Assembly: GCA_009767595.1 (NCBI GenBank)
Contig: VSDK01010369.1
Location: 467,639 to 531,638, forward strand
Length of the DNA stretch: 64,000 bases
Direction: 5' to 3'
From: Symbiodinium kawagutii
Taxonomy: Eukaryota; Sar; Dinophyceae; Suessiales; Symbiodiniaceae
A program made the position numbers and the translations under genes. Position 1 is the first letter of the stretch. Each line of letters opens with the position of its first letter. Of the stretch, positions 32,730 through 44,137 are shown piece after piece. The notes beneath the pieces were generated by a model. That model ran no database searches, was not told the DNA's origin, and worked only from the letters and a program-made list of their open reading frames with translations.

Positions 32730-33801
32730 GTGTCTTGGAGTGTTGTGGAGCTTTGACACGGTGTAGCCTGCCCCAACAAATGCTATTCAACAACATGCAT
32801 CCGAAATATATCTACCCTGTCCCCTCGGGATGTTTTAAACATATTTCTTCATATCCTTTAATTTTTGTTGATCTTGGTCTTGGGAGCAACACTCATGTCT
32901 CTATACCTAGTTGCTATTAGACACGTTTAATTTTAAACCACGACACCCAACTCTCACTCACTTGCAACTAGTAGAACCACCCTTGGAAACTGCCCTGATC
33001 TTTAAAGTGCCAATGACTTGGAAGTGGACACGGACCCTAGAGGAAAAAGAAAAATCATCTTGCAACTTCCTTGGAGGGTGTGGTTTCCTTGAGTCGACGA
33101 TGTTGGACTATGTTGGGCTTCTGGTTTGTGAGGTCGGTCTCTTGCTGTTTGGCTAAGTACCCGTGCCTGTCAGAAAACTCAGGTGGACCAAAGACAGTTG
33201 TATCCGATGGTTAAAAATGGTTTTGAAACCAAGGGGGCATCAGGATTCTAGGATAAACAGTGTTGATTTAAAAACGAACTGTTTATATATATTTATATAT
33301 ACATATATATATATATATATATTTATATATGTATGTATTTGATATTTCATATCAATGACCCCAAGTGAATCCAAGAGGTGTATGTATGGATAGATATTGT
33401 AATTATCGCATATCCCAATAAACAGATCGGAGACTGAATCTGTTGTTGCTGGAAACGCATTTGTTTCCACCTCTTGATGAAGCAGGTTGATGAATACGCT
33501 TGGGATGGGTGGAACTTATCAACAAAACAATCAGTATGATCGTATCATGAAAATATGTGCATGTACATGTAGTTATAAATATAAATATATATATGTATAT
33601 ATATATAGACATACTTGTATATGCGTTGACATCTCCTAGTACCCATCCAAGTTGATAGCCATTATTTATAGGGAAACCACCAGTAATGTGGGGGGTGCAC
33701 CATTTTATGGACAAAGCCATGTGGCAACACCTTTGCGATAGCAAGTGTATGTAGAAACATACTGCGGACTAGCCATTGCCTCGTGTACATCACCTGTTGA
33801 G

Positions 33802-33864
33802 GCCATCTTCACCCCGAAGTTCATCAAAGGGAAGCTCGGCCGCAGAGAGAGAGCACTGGAGCTT
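33802..33864 (+). CDS. U2SURP-like exon: end of CID
   Basis: An AG at 33800-33801 and a GT at 33865 bound 21 codons in phase 0. The reading is AIFTPKFIKGKLGRRERALE. The family has WAIYPEPFLIKLQ here, so AIF.P.FI.KL is retained. GC-rich in an AT-rich setting. Confidence 0.65.
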
Positions 33865-34130
33865 GTAATCAACAATTTGATGGCAATGATCAATGTAATG
33901 ATCATCTTGTAACAACAATTTGATGGCTATGTTTGACCAATTTGATGCTAATAATGATGGGTTAATTATAGTGGTACACAATGTTTGATATGTTGGTCAA
34001 ACATGCAGTAAACATAGTTGAGAATGGTGTAGCAATTATCACTAGTGCTGATGAACGGTTGATCTATCGATAACCAGCAACCACGGCTAATTGTGACGGT
34101 TTTTGCCCTACAAGGGATGTGGCGGGATGA

Positions 34131-34346
34131 TTGAATCATAACCCAGAATTGGGAACAGTTTTTTTCGTCAATAAGAAAGGGACTGATGACACCATTCGGG
34201 TTTTGACACTACCAGAGGATCTCAAGCCTATGTCGGCTTTCATGGAATGTGATCTAGTTTTTAGTAGATCATTTGACTCAACGATACTGGATTCACCATT
34301 GATGGTTATCCGGGGCCGCATCGGTTGGCTCATTCTTTTTTCATGA
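34131..34346 (+). other. 72-codon ORF in presumed intron
   Basis: Open frame including TDDTIRVLTLPEDLKPMSAF; no splice support and no family recognised. The adjoining 34355-34530 has three partly open frames. Probably intronic relics. Confidence 0.2.
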
Positions 34347-35330
34347 GGAAGGAACACTTTCACCCGCCATCATTGCCTGCAAAGCATTCAGCGATGCAAT
34401 CATTGTTGCCACGGCGAGCACATCCTTGGTACCATAGTTATTTGGGAATCATCATCAACCTGGACACTGCCAACACGAAAGAAGCCCTGCATTCACAAAG
34501 ATCAGCTGCCATAAGTGCACACCTGAACTAACTCCAGGCATCGAAAAGCTACGTGTTTACAACTGGGGTGAACCAAGTTGCTGGGACAGCTGTGTTCCTG
34601 AAAAAAAACTCCATTCAGGAACACAAGTAGCTGTAGTTAAGCCATTGCTTTAGTACTGTAGTTTAAGGTCAACAATGTGTTCATAAGAACCGCACGCTGT
34701 AGGCCATTGCTGTTAGCCAACAGTGGTCAGAGTACGAGCCAGCGAGGTTTATCAGCGACTTTGTCTCTTTCACATTCTTTCACAAGTATTGAATCAACAT
34801 ACAAACTTCCATTATGAATTATATACGTATGTATTTGTTCACATATATTTATATAAATGCATGTAGTTTCGGAGGGTGGGTTTTGTGAAATAAACTGTTT
34901 CCAGGCATTTGAGTTACTCAAGGTGTTCAACACCCACTATTTCATGCCTGCGAATAGCGTAGCTCTGAGCCATGTGGTTGGTACCCACGGGTTGTGCGTG
35001 TTTGATGCTGCAAGAGTTTCCTGTTTGGTATTTTTGTTTTTAGTTTTTGTGGATCTACCAGATTTGCGATTGAGTCTTCGAAACTTGTATATCAGGGATG
35101 ATGAGATTCAAAGACCATGCGGAATGTAAGTGAAAGGTAGTAACTTGCAGGTTGTTCTGTAAACAAAAGATAGATGCAAATTTACAAGATGCTGAACCAC
35201 AACCAAAAGTGGTTTCTTGAAACTGTATTAGCACCCACCATAGGTCAACACATTCTAGCCATAACAGCAACTAGACTCGGTGGTCAAGCTTCGCTTCATA
35301 AATGGCTGGTGCCACTGAAAGGAATGGCAA

Positions 35331-35438
35331 TGGCTCAATCTTAACCAACCAACTAATGGGGGATTCCACCAAGAATTTATAGGGAAAACAATGTTTAATA
35401 CTGGGGAACCAGGGGTACAGGGTTTTGACCCACAGCCA
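35331..35438. mobile_element. family 2 element
   Basis: TGGCTCAATCTTAACC left, GTTTTGACCCACAGCCA right, internal GGGAAAACAATGTTTAATAC and ACCAGGGGTACAGG. The right repeat retains an AG (CACAG). Confidence 0.75.
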
Positions 35439-36058
35439 AATGAAGGCTTAATCTTTCACAATCTCAACTTCAGAAGAGGTACCACCATGGCTATGGACAA
35501 CCAATGTGATGTATGTGACGGGATTTTATATGATTATTACTTGTATAAACACGGACAATGACATATATATATATATATTACATACACCTGTCGTGATTGA
35601 CCATTGAATATGTATATTGACAATACATTTATCTAGATACATATATCATATTTTTTTGAGTGTGTCTGTGTGTCTACATGTGTGAGTGTGTCCAAATGTA
35701 CATGCATGTATTATCACATAGACATATACATGGCCAATCTCTCCGTGCTGGAAAGGCTTGAAGTTTCAATGATCAAAGGCATCGTGTCTGTGGAAGGCCG
35801 CCTGGGTTGAAAGACGATGACACCATGTGTCTGCCCATGAAGCATCGATAGAGGTACACCCAGGTCGACGCTTTACCTTTTCAGATCACATGGCTGACAT
35901 GGCTTTTTGGTCCTAGCCTATCCTTTGGTAAACTAAAGCACTCTAGTTGCCTTGAAAATCACCACTCTTGATGGATGAATACTTTTCAATACAGTTCTTT
36001 CTACATGTCCAGCTGTGTTTTGCACATGGCGAGCCTGCCTGATATGTATGAAAATTAT

Positions 36059-36157
36059 ACATATATGTATATATATATATATATATTTTTATTTATGTTT
36101 GTTTAATTATTTATGTATATATATACATATATGTATAATTATATATATATATATATG
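36059..36157. repeat. TA-rich microsatellite
   Basis: Runs of (TA)n and TATATG, about 100 bp, with TTTATTTATG-type words between. Similar short (TA)n tracts occur at 23195-23222, 24861-24965, 33285-33325, 38056-38125, 40008-40045, 46498-46513, 56609-56665 and 57503-57555. Confidence 0.85.
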
Positions 36158-36264
36158 TCAGTCGAAGATCTTGTATTAGGAAACCAGGTGATTTGGATGG
36201 GTTAGCATCCAAGCTGGCTTGGAATGGATGGACATGATCCACCGTTGCTGAATGATGGTGAGTC

Positions 36265-36480
36265 ATGGATGCTGAGCGATGTTTGGAAGGGTTGTCTCTT
36301 GTTTCGGCAATCAATGCTAACTTTACGGTTTGCTTAGAGCTATCCAAGGCACTTCCAAGACTCATCAACAGCGCTACGGAGCTTTCAGAAAGTCTTGTAG
36401 GCGCCCACCACTGCCAGCACCGAATCACCACTCACGCCCCAGAACCGTTTGTTGATAGGGGAACGCAGTGTCCTGCTTGA
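36265..36480 (+). other. 71-codon ORF in presumed intron
   Basis: Includes SAINANFTVCLELSKALPRL; the minus strand is also open. It lies between exons at 33864 and 36677. Unassigned. Confidence 0.22.
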
Positions 36481-36676
36481 GTCAGAATCTGCTCTGCAAA
36501 GAAATGTTAGTAGACCTTTGGATGAGGGTAGTCTTACTTGAAACAACATGAAACAACTAGAATCATAACAACACCAACACCTCATTTTTGCTTTGTCCTT
36601 GGAACGTTGTAGCTTGTTCAACACGCATGCACACACACACACACATATTATGACTATATATTGTGTTCATCGCTAG

Positions 36677-36836
36677 GTTTCCCGGGTCCGACCAGGGCAA
36701 GAAAAATCCACCACTTCTGGAGGTGTGAAACTGCCTGACTCGCTGCTGGTGAAGTTAGCAGAGTGGCAATCACAACACTTCAGCCAGCTGGAGAATCTTG
36801 GTGGCCGTGTTGAGGGTGCTTGGCAGCTTTTTTTGG
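36677..36836 (+). CDS. U2SURP-like gene, penultimate exon
   Basis: The acceptor is GCTAG (AG at 36675-36676) and the donor GTAAGT (36837), the best donor consensus in the gene. There are 53 codons in phase 0, including GGVKLPDSLLVKLAEWQSQH. It starts in phase with 33864 and ends in phase 1 with 37025. There is no clear homology beyond the CID, so assignment to this gene rests on strand, phase and position. Confidence 0.52.
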
Positions 36837-37024
36837 GTAAGTTAGTCGGTAGTACATAGTAGTACTATAGATGTCTCTATTGTTCATGATGGTTGGCAGC
36901 CTTTTTTGGGGGTAAGTTAGTGGGTAGTACTGTAGATGTTTTTCTGTGTTTGACGTACCTAGCAATGAGTTGAAGGGGGCAGCCCACAAACAAATGGTTC
37001 AGACCACTAGTCGTTGTGTTTCAG

Positions 37025-37098
37025 AGATGCGGGGTGAAAGCAGCACCGGGCATCCTGTTGCTGGAAACACCGCAGCTGCTGACGAATTCAGCCCATGA
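37025..37098 (+). CDS. U2SURP-like gene, terminal exon
   Basis: The acceptor is TTTCAG (AG at 37023-37024). After two bases the reading is MRGESSTGHPVAGNTAAADE, then FSP and TGA (37096-37098). The phase fits the exon ending at 36836. An overlapping ATG frame (37016-37327, 103 codons) is also open, so the C-terminus is tentative. Confidence 0.42.
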
Positions 37099-38136
37099 CT
37101 TGATAAGGGTGACCAACGATGTACAACCAGAAATTGGAGTGCTTGCTTCCCTTGGTGAAAAAGGTTCCCATGCAAGGAATATAAACAACCATAAATACAC
37201 ATTAATTTCTGGTTGGTGTGGAAAAGAGTTATTGTACTTGTGCATGGTCACTTCAGAAGCTGGGCAATTGTTTAGCCCTGACAGTTATATATTTATACGC
37301 AGGGAAACACCAGTAACAGCAGCTTGACGCCGGTTATTGCATGGGGCTGCATCCCTTTGTGAATGACCCGATGTTTATGACCGGGGCCGTAGCTATGCAC
37401 AATCATCCTCCTTGCTTGGATGATCGCTGACTGTATTACAACGCCTTTGAAAAGGACAGGAGCGAAGCAGAGTAAACCTCCGAATCCCGCCACTGATGAT
37501 GTTGATGTCCTTTGTCCCTATTGTTGTTACTGAATTGTTTGACTTTTCCAACTTCGGAGGTCTTTCCAAATGCTTTGGTGTGCGTGTGTATGTCACCATG
37601 TTTGTGAATTGGTTTGTCGAAACACTCAGCCAATGATAGTTCTAATCTTTATAGTTGTCTATATAGTTGATAGCATGGGTACATCAGCTCAATTGTAGTT
37701 GATGATGGTTGATGATGTTGTTGCAATACAGGACATTAGTTTCAGTTACTACTTTCAATACCGAACGGTTGATGTGCCATAGCTGGAAGCATTTGCAAGG
37801 CGTATTCCAGGTGCATGAATGTTCTTGAATTCTCCATGGTCCCTGTGCAATGTGCCGGTGTATCCTAGCCAACCTGAAGCCGAGTAGGAGGAACCATATC
37901 TTTCCAAGCGCCCCACCAAGCCTGGTCGCGGCTCGTGCCGAGGAAGATTTGTAAAGTCCAAGGGTTAAATTGGGATCCTTGGAACTGTGGATCGCTGCTG
38001 TAGATTTGCTGGGACGTTGGGATCAAGATCCATGGCAGGCCACTCGTATTTTGTATAAATATATATACATATATACATATATATATATATACATGCATAT
38101 ATATATATATATGTATATATATCAAAAACGCAAATA

Positions 38137-38239
38137 TGGCTGTTTCTCAAAATAGGGGTACCCCCAGAATGGTTGGTTTATGACTGTAAATCCCTAGTAT
38201 TGGATGATTTGAGGGTACCCCCATCTTGAGAAACAGCCA
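38137..38239. mobile_element. family 1 element, inverted interior subtype
   Basis: TGGCTGTTTCTCAAAATAGG left, CCATCTTGAGAAACAGCCA right. The terminal repeats match each other, including the GGCTG/CAGCC change, which implies that the arms co-vary. Flanked by TA. Confidence 0.88.
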
Positions 38240-38375
38240 TATCAGTATTGATTTATACTTGCATTATAGCACGTCCACACATGTACAAATGTCTCAGTGC
38301 GGATTTTTACACACTTTATAAGATGTGATCTTTGCTGAAAGATATGTTTACAGCCTCCAACTACGTGGACAGCGC

Positions 38376-38729
38376 TCACTCTAACCCAGTACTATGTAGG
38401 ATGACAATTCTCGACCTGGACTGCCCAGCAACTTTCACCAAGTGATTGTACTTCATTGGTGACTGCTCATTGCGGACGGGTGTGATCCAATAGCACGTTG
38501 CTGCCCGGAAACTGCTGTGTGAAACCGTTACCGGACCGGAAGTTTCTGTTCCTAATGTTGTAGTTTGACGGCTTTCTGTTGTTATCAAATCAAAACCCTG
38601 TAGGCGTGTCCACATCACAACATGTACAACCGTATGGTGTACTTCCCCTGCAGTTGCCCTCAAGATGTCTCCGTGGAATGGTTGAGGGCTACGACAACTG
38701 ATGGTTGACACAGATAAATTCTCTAGCAC
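38376..38729 (-). CDS. uncharacterised minus-strand ORF
   Basis: A 117-codon frame, the longest minus ORF in the window not explained by repeats or an overlapping gene. It includes ILRATAGEVHHTVVHVVMWT. No domain or promoter evidence. Third positions are not strikingly GC-rich, so it may be chance. Confidence 0.22.
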   Translation of the reverse strand: MLENLSVSTISCRSPQPFHGDILRATAGEVHHTVVHVVMWTRLQGFDLITTESRQTTTLGTETSGPVTVSHSSFRAATCYWITPVRNEQSPMKYNHLVKVAGQSRSRIVILHSTGLE

Positions 38730-38813
38730 GATGTCATCTCAGACTCGTACCTAGCATGCTCATGGTTTGTCGTGTCCTCCATCCCGCGGGTCCAATTACC
38801 CAACGCTTCTTTG

Positions 38814-39063
38814 GTTGGTGGTATTCTTGACTACTTTTATTTTCCCAAATGTATTAACAAATGGTTGGTTGTTTGACAACCCATTGCCCTACGAGACATT
38901 GCAAGCCTGCCAAGCTGAACCCTTCTTGACCGTTTTGGCCGCTCACGTAGTCTGCCGTTAACACAATGGCTGTCACGCGAGATCTGCAGAGAAAAGTGGT
39001 TGAGAAAAGTGGTTGGTTGTTTGACTGGTGTTTCTTCATAGGGGATGAAACCACCATCCACTT
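38814..39063. mobile_element. family 3 element split by a 145 bp insert
   Basis: The left half TGGTTGGTGGTATTCTTGAC...TGGTTGGTTGTTTGACA (38814-38877) and right half TTGACTGGTGTTTCTTCAT...TGAAACCACCATCCA (39021-39063) flank a GC-richer insert. The insert reads NPLPYETLQACQAEPFLTVL to a TAA at 38959. Confidence 0.5.
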
Positions 39064-39128
39064 GGACTGTTTCTGATCCATTTGCTTTGACTGAACTTGA
39101 TTGATGTCAATCAACTCAAGAAATCACA

Positions 39129-39416
39129 GTGAATTGTTTTGTCACTTTGCAGCTGATTGCCCTGTGGCTATGTGCACGGCCAGCTAACAAGCGTGCCATG
39201 AACACACTAGAAATCACAGTGAATTATTGGAGCAACCCAACCCGTTGGCTTGCACCTCAGGTTGACTCAGGTTTATGCAGCGAGTCCGTGGTCACTGTCC
39301 CCCTTGATTCGACATGTGTGTTCTCAATTCATAGGGGACCCCCAAATCATCCAATAATCAATATCAATCATCTTTTTTCAATCAACCAAACATGTTTTGG
39401 GGTGCCCCTATTTTGA
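39129..39416 (+). CDS. ORF or exon candidate running into a family 1 element
   Basis: A 95-codon frame. The 5' part after AG (TTTGCAG) reads LIALWLCARPANKRAMNTLE, and the 3' part is translated family 1 element. Probably an exon from about 39153 with unknown donor. Confidence 0.25.
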   Translation: MNCFVTLQLIALWLCARPANKRAMNTLEITVNYWSNPTRWLAPQVDSGLCSESVVTVPLDSTCVFSIHRGPPNHPIININHLFSINQTCFGVPLF

Positions 39417-39426
39417 GAAACCACCA
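39328..39426. mobile_element. family 1 element, left end truncated
   Basis: Begins within the left repeat (CATAGGGGACCCCCAAATCA) and ends CCCTATTTTGAGAAACCACC. Confidence 0.75.
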
Positions 39427-39704
39427 TATTCATCCATATTCAGTTTATGACCATGAACCCACCAATTGAGTGGAGTAGCCCTTCTGGTAATCTCATGTGA
39501 ATCCAAATATTCACCAGCTATTATACTTTATTTATCTCAAATACACATAACCTGCCATTGACATAATATCGATTGATGAAATATTACGATTTAACCTCCC
39601 ATTGGCCTATTTATCCCAAATAAATTGCTGAAATTTCACTTCTCCCACATATCATACACTTGTTTTTTATCTCAAACACACCTCGGGAATGCACATCTCC
39701 CAAA

Positions 39705-39806
39705 TGGTGGTTTCTCAAAATAGGGGTACCACCAAATCATCCATTATTAGCTATTTATATCAGTAAGCCAGCCATTTTAGGGGTTCCCTATTTTGAGAAA
39801 CCCCCA
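39705..39806. mobile_element. family 1 element
   Basis: TGGTGGTTTCTCAAAATAGG left, CCCTATTTTGAGAAACCCCC right, AAATCATCC inside. Length 102 bp, 39 bp upstream of the exon candidate at 39846. Confidence 0.85.
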
Positions 39807-39845
39807 AATATGCCCCAAACATCGTTGGTTCTTGCCGCTTCCCAG

Positions 39846-39951
39846 GATGTTCAGCTTTCGGAGAAGGCGGAGGCCATGGGCGGCCGCTTTCCTGAGGACA
39901 CTGCGTGCTCGCGTCATGGCTCGTGGTGGCGAACACGAACCGACCAAAAAG
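39846..39951 (+). CDS. candidate internal exon, third gene
   Basis: The acceptor is CTTCCCAG (AG at 39844-39845) and the donor GT at 39952. The reading includes DVQLSEKAEAMGGRFPEDTA, strongly G/C-ending, and ends in phase 1, matching the two-base start at 41377. A competing frame (MFSFRRRRRPWAAAFLRTLR) is also GC-biased, so the frame is uncertain. Product unknown. Confidence 0.4.
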
Positions 39952-41376
39952 GTCAGCCATACCCCAGGTGATATTCACTTATTAGTAAATAAATAGATAT
40001 ACATATTATTTATATATATATATATATATGTATATATATGTATACATGTATATTGTTCAAGCTGGGAAGTATATTGTTCAAGCTTGTAAGCTACCAAGCC
40101 ACTGGTGGGTGTATTTTCAATGATCAACACAAGCAGCAATGAAATGGGCTCCCTCACTAGCCAAGTCAAAATCCTGGACTGTCACTAGTTTTTTTTCACA
40201 TGGTTCCAATGGACTGCAAGCAATGTTGGGCTTAGCAAATTTGGGCTTGTCAATGTGATACGGAGTTGTCCGTACAAGGTATTTCCCGAAAGTGCTTGTT
40301 TCCCTCCTACAATCCTCCGATTGGGAATGCCGCAGATCAGGTTGATCATGTACCTCATTGGATGTTGTTGTGTTTGCTGTTCATACTTAAAATTTTAAGG
40401 TACGGCAGAAGATATGACAACATGTGACGACAATGTACCGATTTGGTCGAAACCAAGTGATGGGAACATATAAATTGTGTAAATTGCTTTTTAGAGTCAG
40501 CAGTCAAATGCCGTCAATGCTGTGGCTATTGATAGCCTACTACACCCCAAACGAAACCATTCTGTCACCCTGGCTGCATGGATCTCTTCAGAGTCGTTTG
40601 GACTCCCAAGTCAGGATTTGCCACTGCAGCGCAAGAGCACTGCCATCCACCAGCTGCTTTGTCAATTTCAACCCTGACTAGGATATCTTTTCAAAGTATT
40701 TGTTCAGTAATTTTACGCGCAGTTTCCGGGCAAAGGGTGGGAATTGGTCGCAATTTTACTATCATTATTTAACTAGCAATGAGTCAGCAATTTCGGAGAT
40801 CTCCAGAGACAAGGAATCGGCTGAGGCATTCAGCAACCATGTTTTGTCCAAGCCATTTATCTTAAGGGCTGCCATGCTTAGTGATGTTGGAAGGGATACT
40901 CATCCGATATTGGCAGTGTTGGTTGGTCAATGTTTATTTCTATTAATATAGATTCTATATATGGTGCTTCAGAAATCTGAAGAATGGTTAACAGATGTTT
41001 TGTAGGTGTTGATAGTTTCAGGAGTAGCGGTTACAAGTAAAAGTTGTTGATAATGGTCAAGCCGAAACAAATTTGTGATGATGGAGAAGAACCGACAATA
41101 ATCTCTGCTTCTGTTTGGATGGGAAGCTTTCTTGAGGCCCCCGTTTCAGTTATTATTTTATGGGACTGTCTCGTCGATTTTAGCATCGACCGATTCTGGT
41201 AAACTTAACGACCGATTCCGGTAAGATTAACATTGAGTAACGAGCGCAAATGATCCAGTGGTCTTAAGCAGAAGCAACTTGCCTAACACTTGGTCATTAA
41301 ATCACGGAACGAATCCAATGACAGGCTATGGTCAAACATGGTCAATAATGCTCAAACACTACTCGTATTACCCAAG

Positions 41377-41485
41377 AGTTGCGGGTGCCAGATTCCGACA
41401 AGGAGATGAGAAAGAAATGGTTGCTGGATCGATTGATCACGTACGAGCTGTACGTTTGGCCCCCCAGTGGCAGGGCCAGACGGAG
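41377..41485 (+). CDS. candidate internal exon, third gene
   Basis: An AG at 41375-41376 and donor GTGAAT (41486). After two bases the reading includes LRVPDSDKEMRKKWLLDRLI and continues TYELYVWPPSGRARR, with very high G/C third positions. It is not part of any ATG ORF; the ATG frame over it (41258-41497) is less biased. In phase with 39951. Product unknown. Confidence 0.5.
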
Positions 41486-42548
41486 GTGAATGTTTGAAAA
41501 TTCCTGGGTGGTTTAAAACCACAGAGAGTTTGTCACTTGCTCAACATCTTGATAAATGGAGCCGTGGGGGACAGTGGAGATCATGTTGCATTTGATCCAC
41601 GTAAGGTACGTGGAAACCATATTTGATATCTATTTAACTAGCAGGAAACATAGTGTAGTACAGAGCACATGTACATAAGTGCATGGATGTTTTTAAATAC
41701 ATCCAGTGGCTAGCTAGAGCCATGGAGTGCTTGCTGTAATAACTTGTACATGCTTGCAAAATTCGGAAAGCTTCAGGCATGATTTTGCTTGCAGAAAATG
41801 AAGCATTCGCCCCAGGTGATCCTGCCCCTTTCAATGTAAGACCTGACAGGCAAAGCAATTGTGCGGCATGGCTGCTAGCTTTGCTCATGGCTGATTTGTG
41901 GTGAAAGCCGTGCTGTCGATGATGGGTCATTACACTCGAAGGATTGGCGCAAGATCTCAAAGCACCAAGCCAAAAACCATTCGATGGTCAGCGTCAACAT
42001 CAAACCCAAATCACCCCAGAATATTCCTGACTGTTTGTAGCCACAGATTTCTCTTTAGTCGACTATATCTATATTTCTATATATATATCTCTCTATATAT
42101 ATATAACTCATTATTTAAATCCACCAACAACAAGGAATCGGCAAACATGCCATCTTATTTACTATTAATTAATCAAATTCATTCATGATGGCATTACTAT
42201 TCTGCAATTTGCACACATCAATGCTACGGACCTAGCGACAGACAAATAGACAATTGACCACCAACTATCATTACAGGTTGTTCTTCCCTATCATTGTCCG
42301 GTAACTGTATCCCCCACAATATTGACCACTGACTTATTGATCATCATGATCCACTCCTGTTGGAATTTTTCACCATTATCCATTATTAGACAACAGGAGT
42401 GGAGAATCCCTATGAACTTATTGACCACTAACTGATTGATCATCATTGTCCACTAGGATTATTAGACTATACTGACTATACTCCATAAATTGGTAATCCC
42501 TATGAACTTGCGCACAACATTTCGCTCAACTCATTTCGCTTGCGCCAG

Positions 42549-42692
42549 GTGCTTGAGACTCGTGTCACGTCCACGCCTTTGTCGCGTGGCGCAACGCCGC
42601 CGCACGCACTGGATCCCTTCGAGGCGGTCGTGGCCCATGGAAGTTGGTGGCGATGGCTGAAGAATCTGCAGCAACGGTTGATTGATTTATAG
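42549..42692 (+). CDS. candidate terminal exon
   Basis: The acceptor is GCGCCAG (AG at 42547-42548). In phase 0 the reading is 47 codons, including DPFEAVVAHGSWWRWLKNLQ, to TAG (42690-42692). It has no ATG. A second frame, which fits the phase of 41485, is open to TGA near 42662, so frame and connection are undecided. The GC-richness against the AT-rich flank is very marked. Confidence 0.45.
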   Translation: MLETRVTSTPLSRGATPPHALDPFEAVVAHGSWWRWLKNLQQRLIDL

Positions 42693-43409
42693 CACTTGGG
42701 AATGAACTTTGAATTAGAACTGATCGAGCTATATGGTTTCTGTAGATGAAACAGCCACGATTGATTCTATGTAGATGTGTATGAATGTGTGATTTATAAC
42801 CAATGCATTTGTAGTGAATGTGAATGAAATGATATAAGAGTTATAGCAACCAACTATTGGTTGTGAATCAATAGAAGTTGCTTCATGGCTGATAAATCTA
42901 TAGGCAAGTTAATGTTTGACAATGATATTGCTTGATGCCGATGGTTGGTCTGCGTGGATGGTGGATTAGCAATACTGGTTGGTACATACTGCTTCAATTG
43001 ATAGACATTGGTTCTTTGTTGTTCAATCAGTGATTAATGAGGGTCAGTATATTGTTAAATGACGGTTCGTAATGGTCAAGGACCAACAAGAACAGTGCCT
43101 GACCAACCAAGTATACTGGTTGATGCAGATTAGGGGTTCGATTTGTTGATAACACATAGTGGCCACCGTGCTCGATATTGGTCATGAACACAGTCATGAC
43201 TGTGTTCATGACCAGCTTTGGGATTGATAGTCGTTTTTCGTATGTTTGTTCATGATTTTTTTAAATCGAGAAGATAGTTTATCACGTCGGGTTTGTCAGT
43301 AGCCAATTCAGAACATTGCTAACAAAACCACATTGCACATAATAATAGTGTGTTTTTGTTGTTTGTAGTCGATGACTGACAAAAACCAATACTAACAAAG
43401 CATAGGTTC

Positions 43410-43505
43410 TGGCTGGTGGTTCTAAACATTCTTATTTTCCCTAGTAATCATTAACAAATGGTTGGTTGACCAATATTTTTCATAGGGGTTGAAACCACCA
43501 ACCAG
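43410..43505. mobile_element. family 3 element, well preserved
   Basis: TGGCTGGTGGTTCTAAACAT left, GGGTTGAAACCACCAACCA right, TTATTTTCCCTAGTAATC and TTGACCAATATTTTTCATAG inside. Length 96 bp. Confidence 0.75.
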
Positions 43506-43916
43506 TAGTTACATTACCAACAGCAACGGATGATGCTGGTTGCGTGAAAATCAGCCAGTTGGACGTGATGGTTTGCCAAGTAACGTTATATAACCATGAA
43601 GCAGCCGGGAAGTTTCAATGAGTTGCCGATGATGATGATAATGTTGGTTGATCATTGGGGGGTCATGAGTTGTTGGTGGATGGGATAATTTTTTCAATCT
43701 GCAGCATTTGCATGAAAGACCCTCAATTCCACCATGGTTGAAGCAACTGTATCTATTTAGGATTTCCATAGTTATTGATGGAAGATAGATCCTCAGCTCC
43801 AAAACAAAAAATCATCAAAAAGCGTCCCGGTCTCAACCCCTGGACCAGGTTGGTCGCGATATGACACTTGGATACAGATCCACATGTTGGGTCCAGCATG
43901 TCTTCTCCGTTTCCAG

Positions 43917-44025
43917 GCCTTTGATCCCGAGTTGGATGGCGAATCACTTGACAGCCCGAGCCCCAGTAGGGAATTGGCTGCTCGGAGACTGTCTCAGACG
44001 TCGCGTCAAGAGGAATCTTGCATGG
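43917..44025 (+). CDS. candidate exon upstream of an element-derived intron
   Basis: The acceptor is CGTTTCCAG (AG at 43915-43916). The phase-0 reading has 36 codons, including AFDPELDGESLDSPSPSREL and RLSQTSRQEESCM, ending in phase 1 before GT at 44026. The GT is within the left terminal repeat of a family 1 element. Joining to 44138 restores the frame. The ATG ORF over this region (43861) uses a different frame. No family was recognised. Confidence 0.5.
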
Positions 44026-44125
44026 GTGTTTTTCAAGATAGGGAGCCCTAAATCATCCAAGTCATTAGTCATTTATAGCAATCGACCAACTATCTTGGGT
44101 GTCCCCTTTTTTCAGAAACCACCAC
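44023..44125. mobile_element. family 1 element forming most of a 112 bp candidate intron
   Basis: TGGGTGTTTTTCAAGATAGG left, CCCTTTTTTCAGAAACCACC right. The candidate intron is 44026-44137 (GT...AG): it starts inside the left terminal repeat and ends 12 bp beyond the right one. Removing it joins two exon-like frames in phase. Confidence 0.8.
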
Positions 44126-44137
44126 ATTTGATGAAAG

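Larger units (their letters stand above)
11265..37098 (+). other. gene model: U2SURP/SR140-like splicing factor, 15 exons
   Basis: Exons 11265-11348, 12299-12382, 13879-14011, 16871-16942, 19966-20059, 21984-22104, 22310-22382, 23957-24059, 26003-26094, 27234-27295, 31113-31214, 32677-32729, 33802-33864, 36677-36836 and 37025-37098 join in consistent phase into 455 codons and a TGA. U2SURP (SR140) is a U2 snRNP-associated factor with RRM, SURP and CID/RPR domains. The SURP module (exons 2-4) and the CID (exons 8-13) are recognisable; an RRM was not found and may lie upstream or be absent. The linker exons and the two last exons are the weakest. The introns reach 3.8 kb, and one contains an intronless gene. 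Confidence 0.65.
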
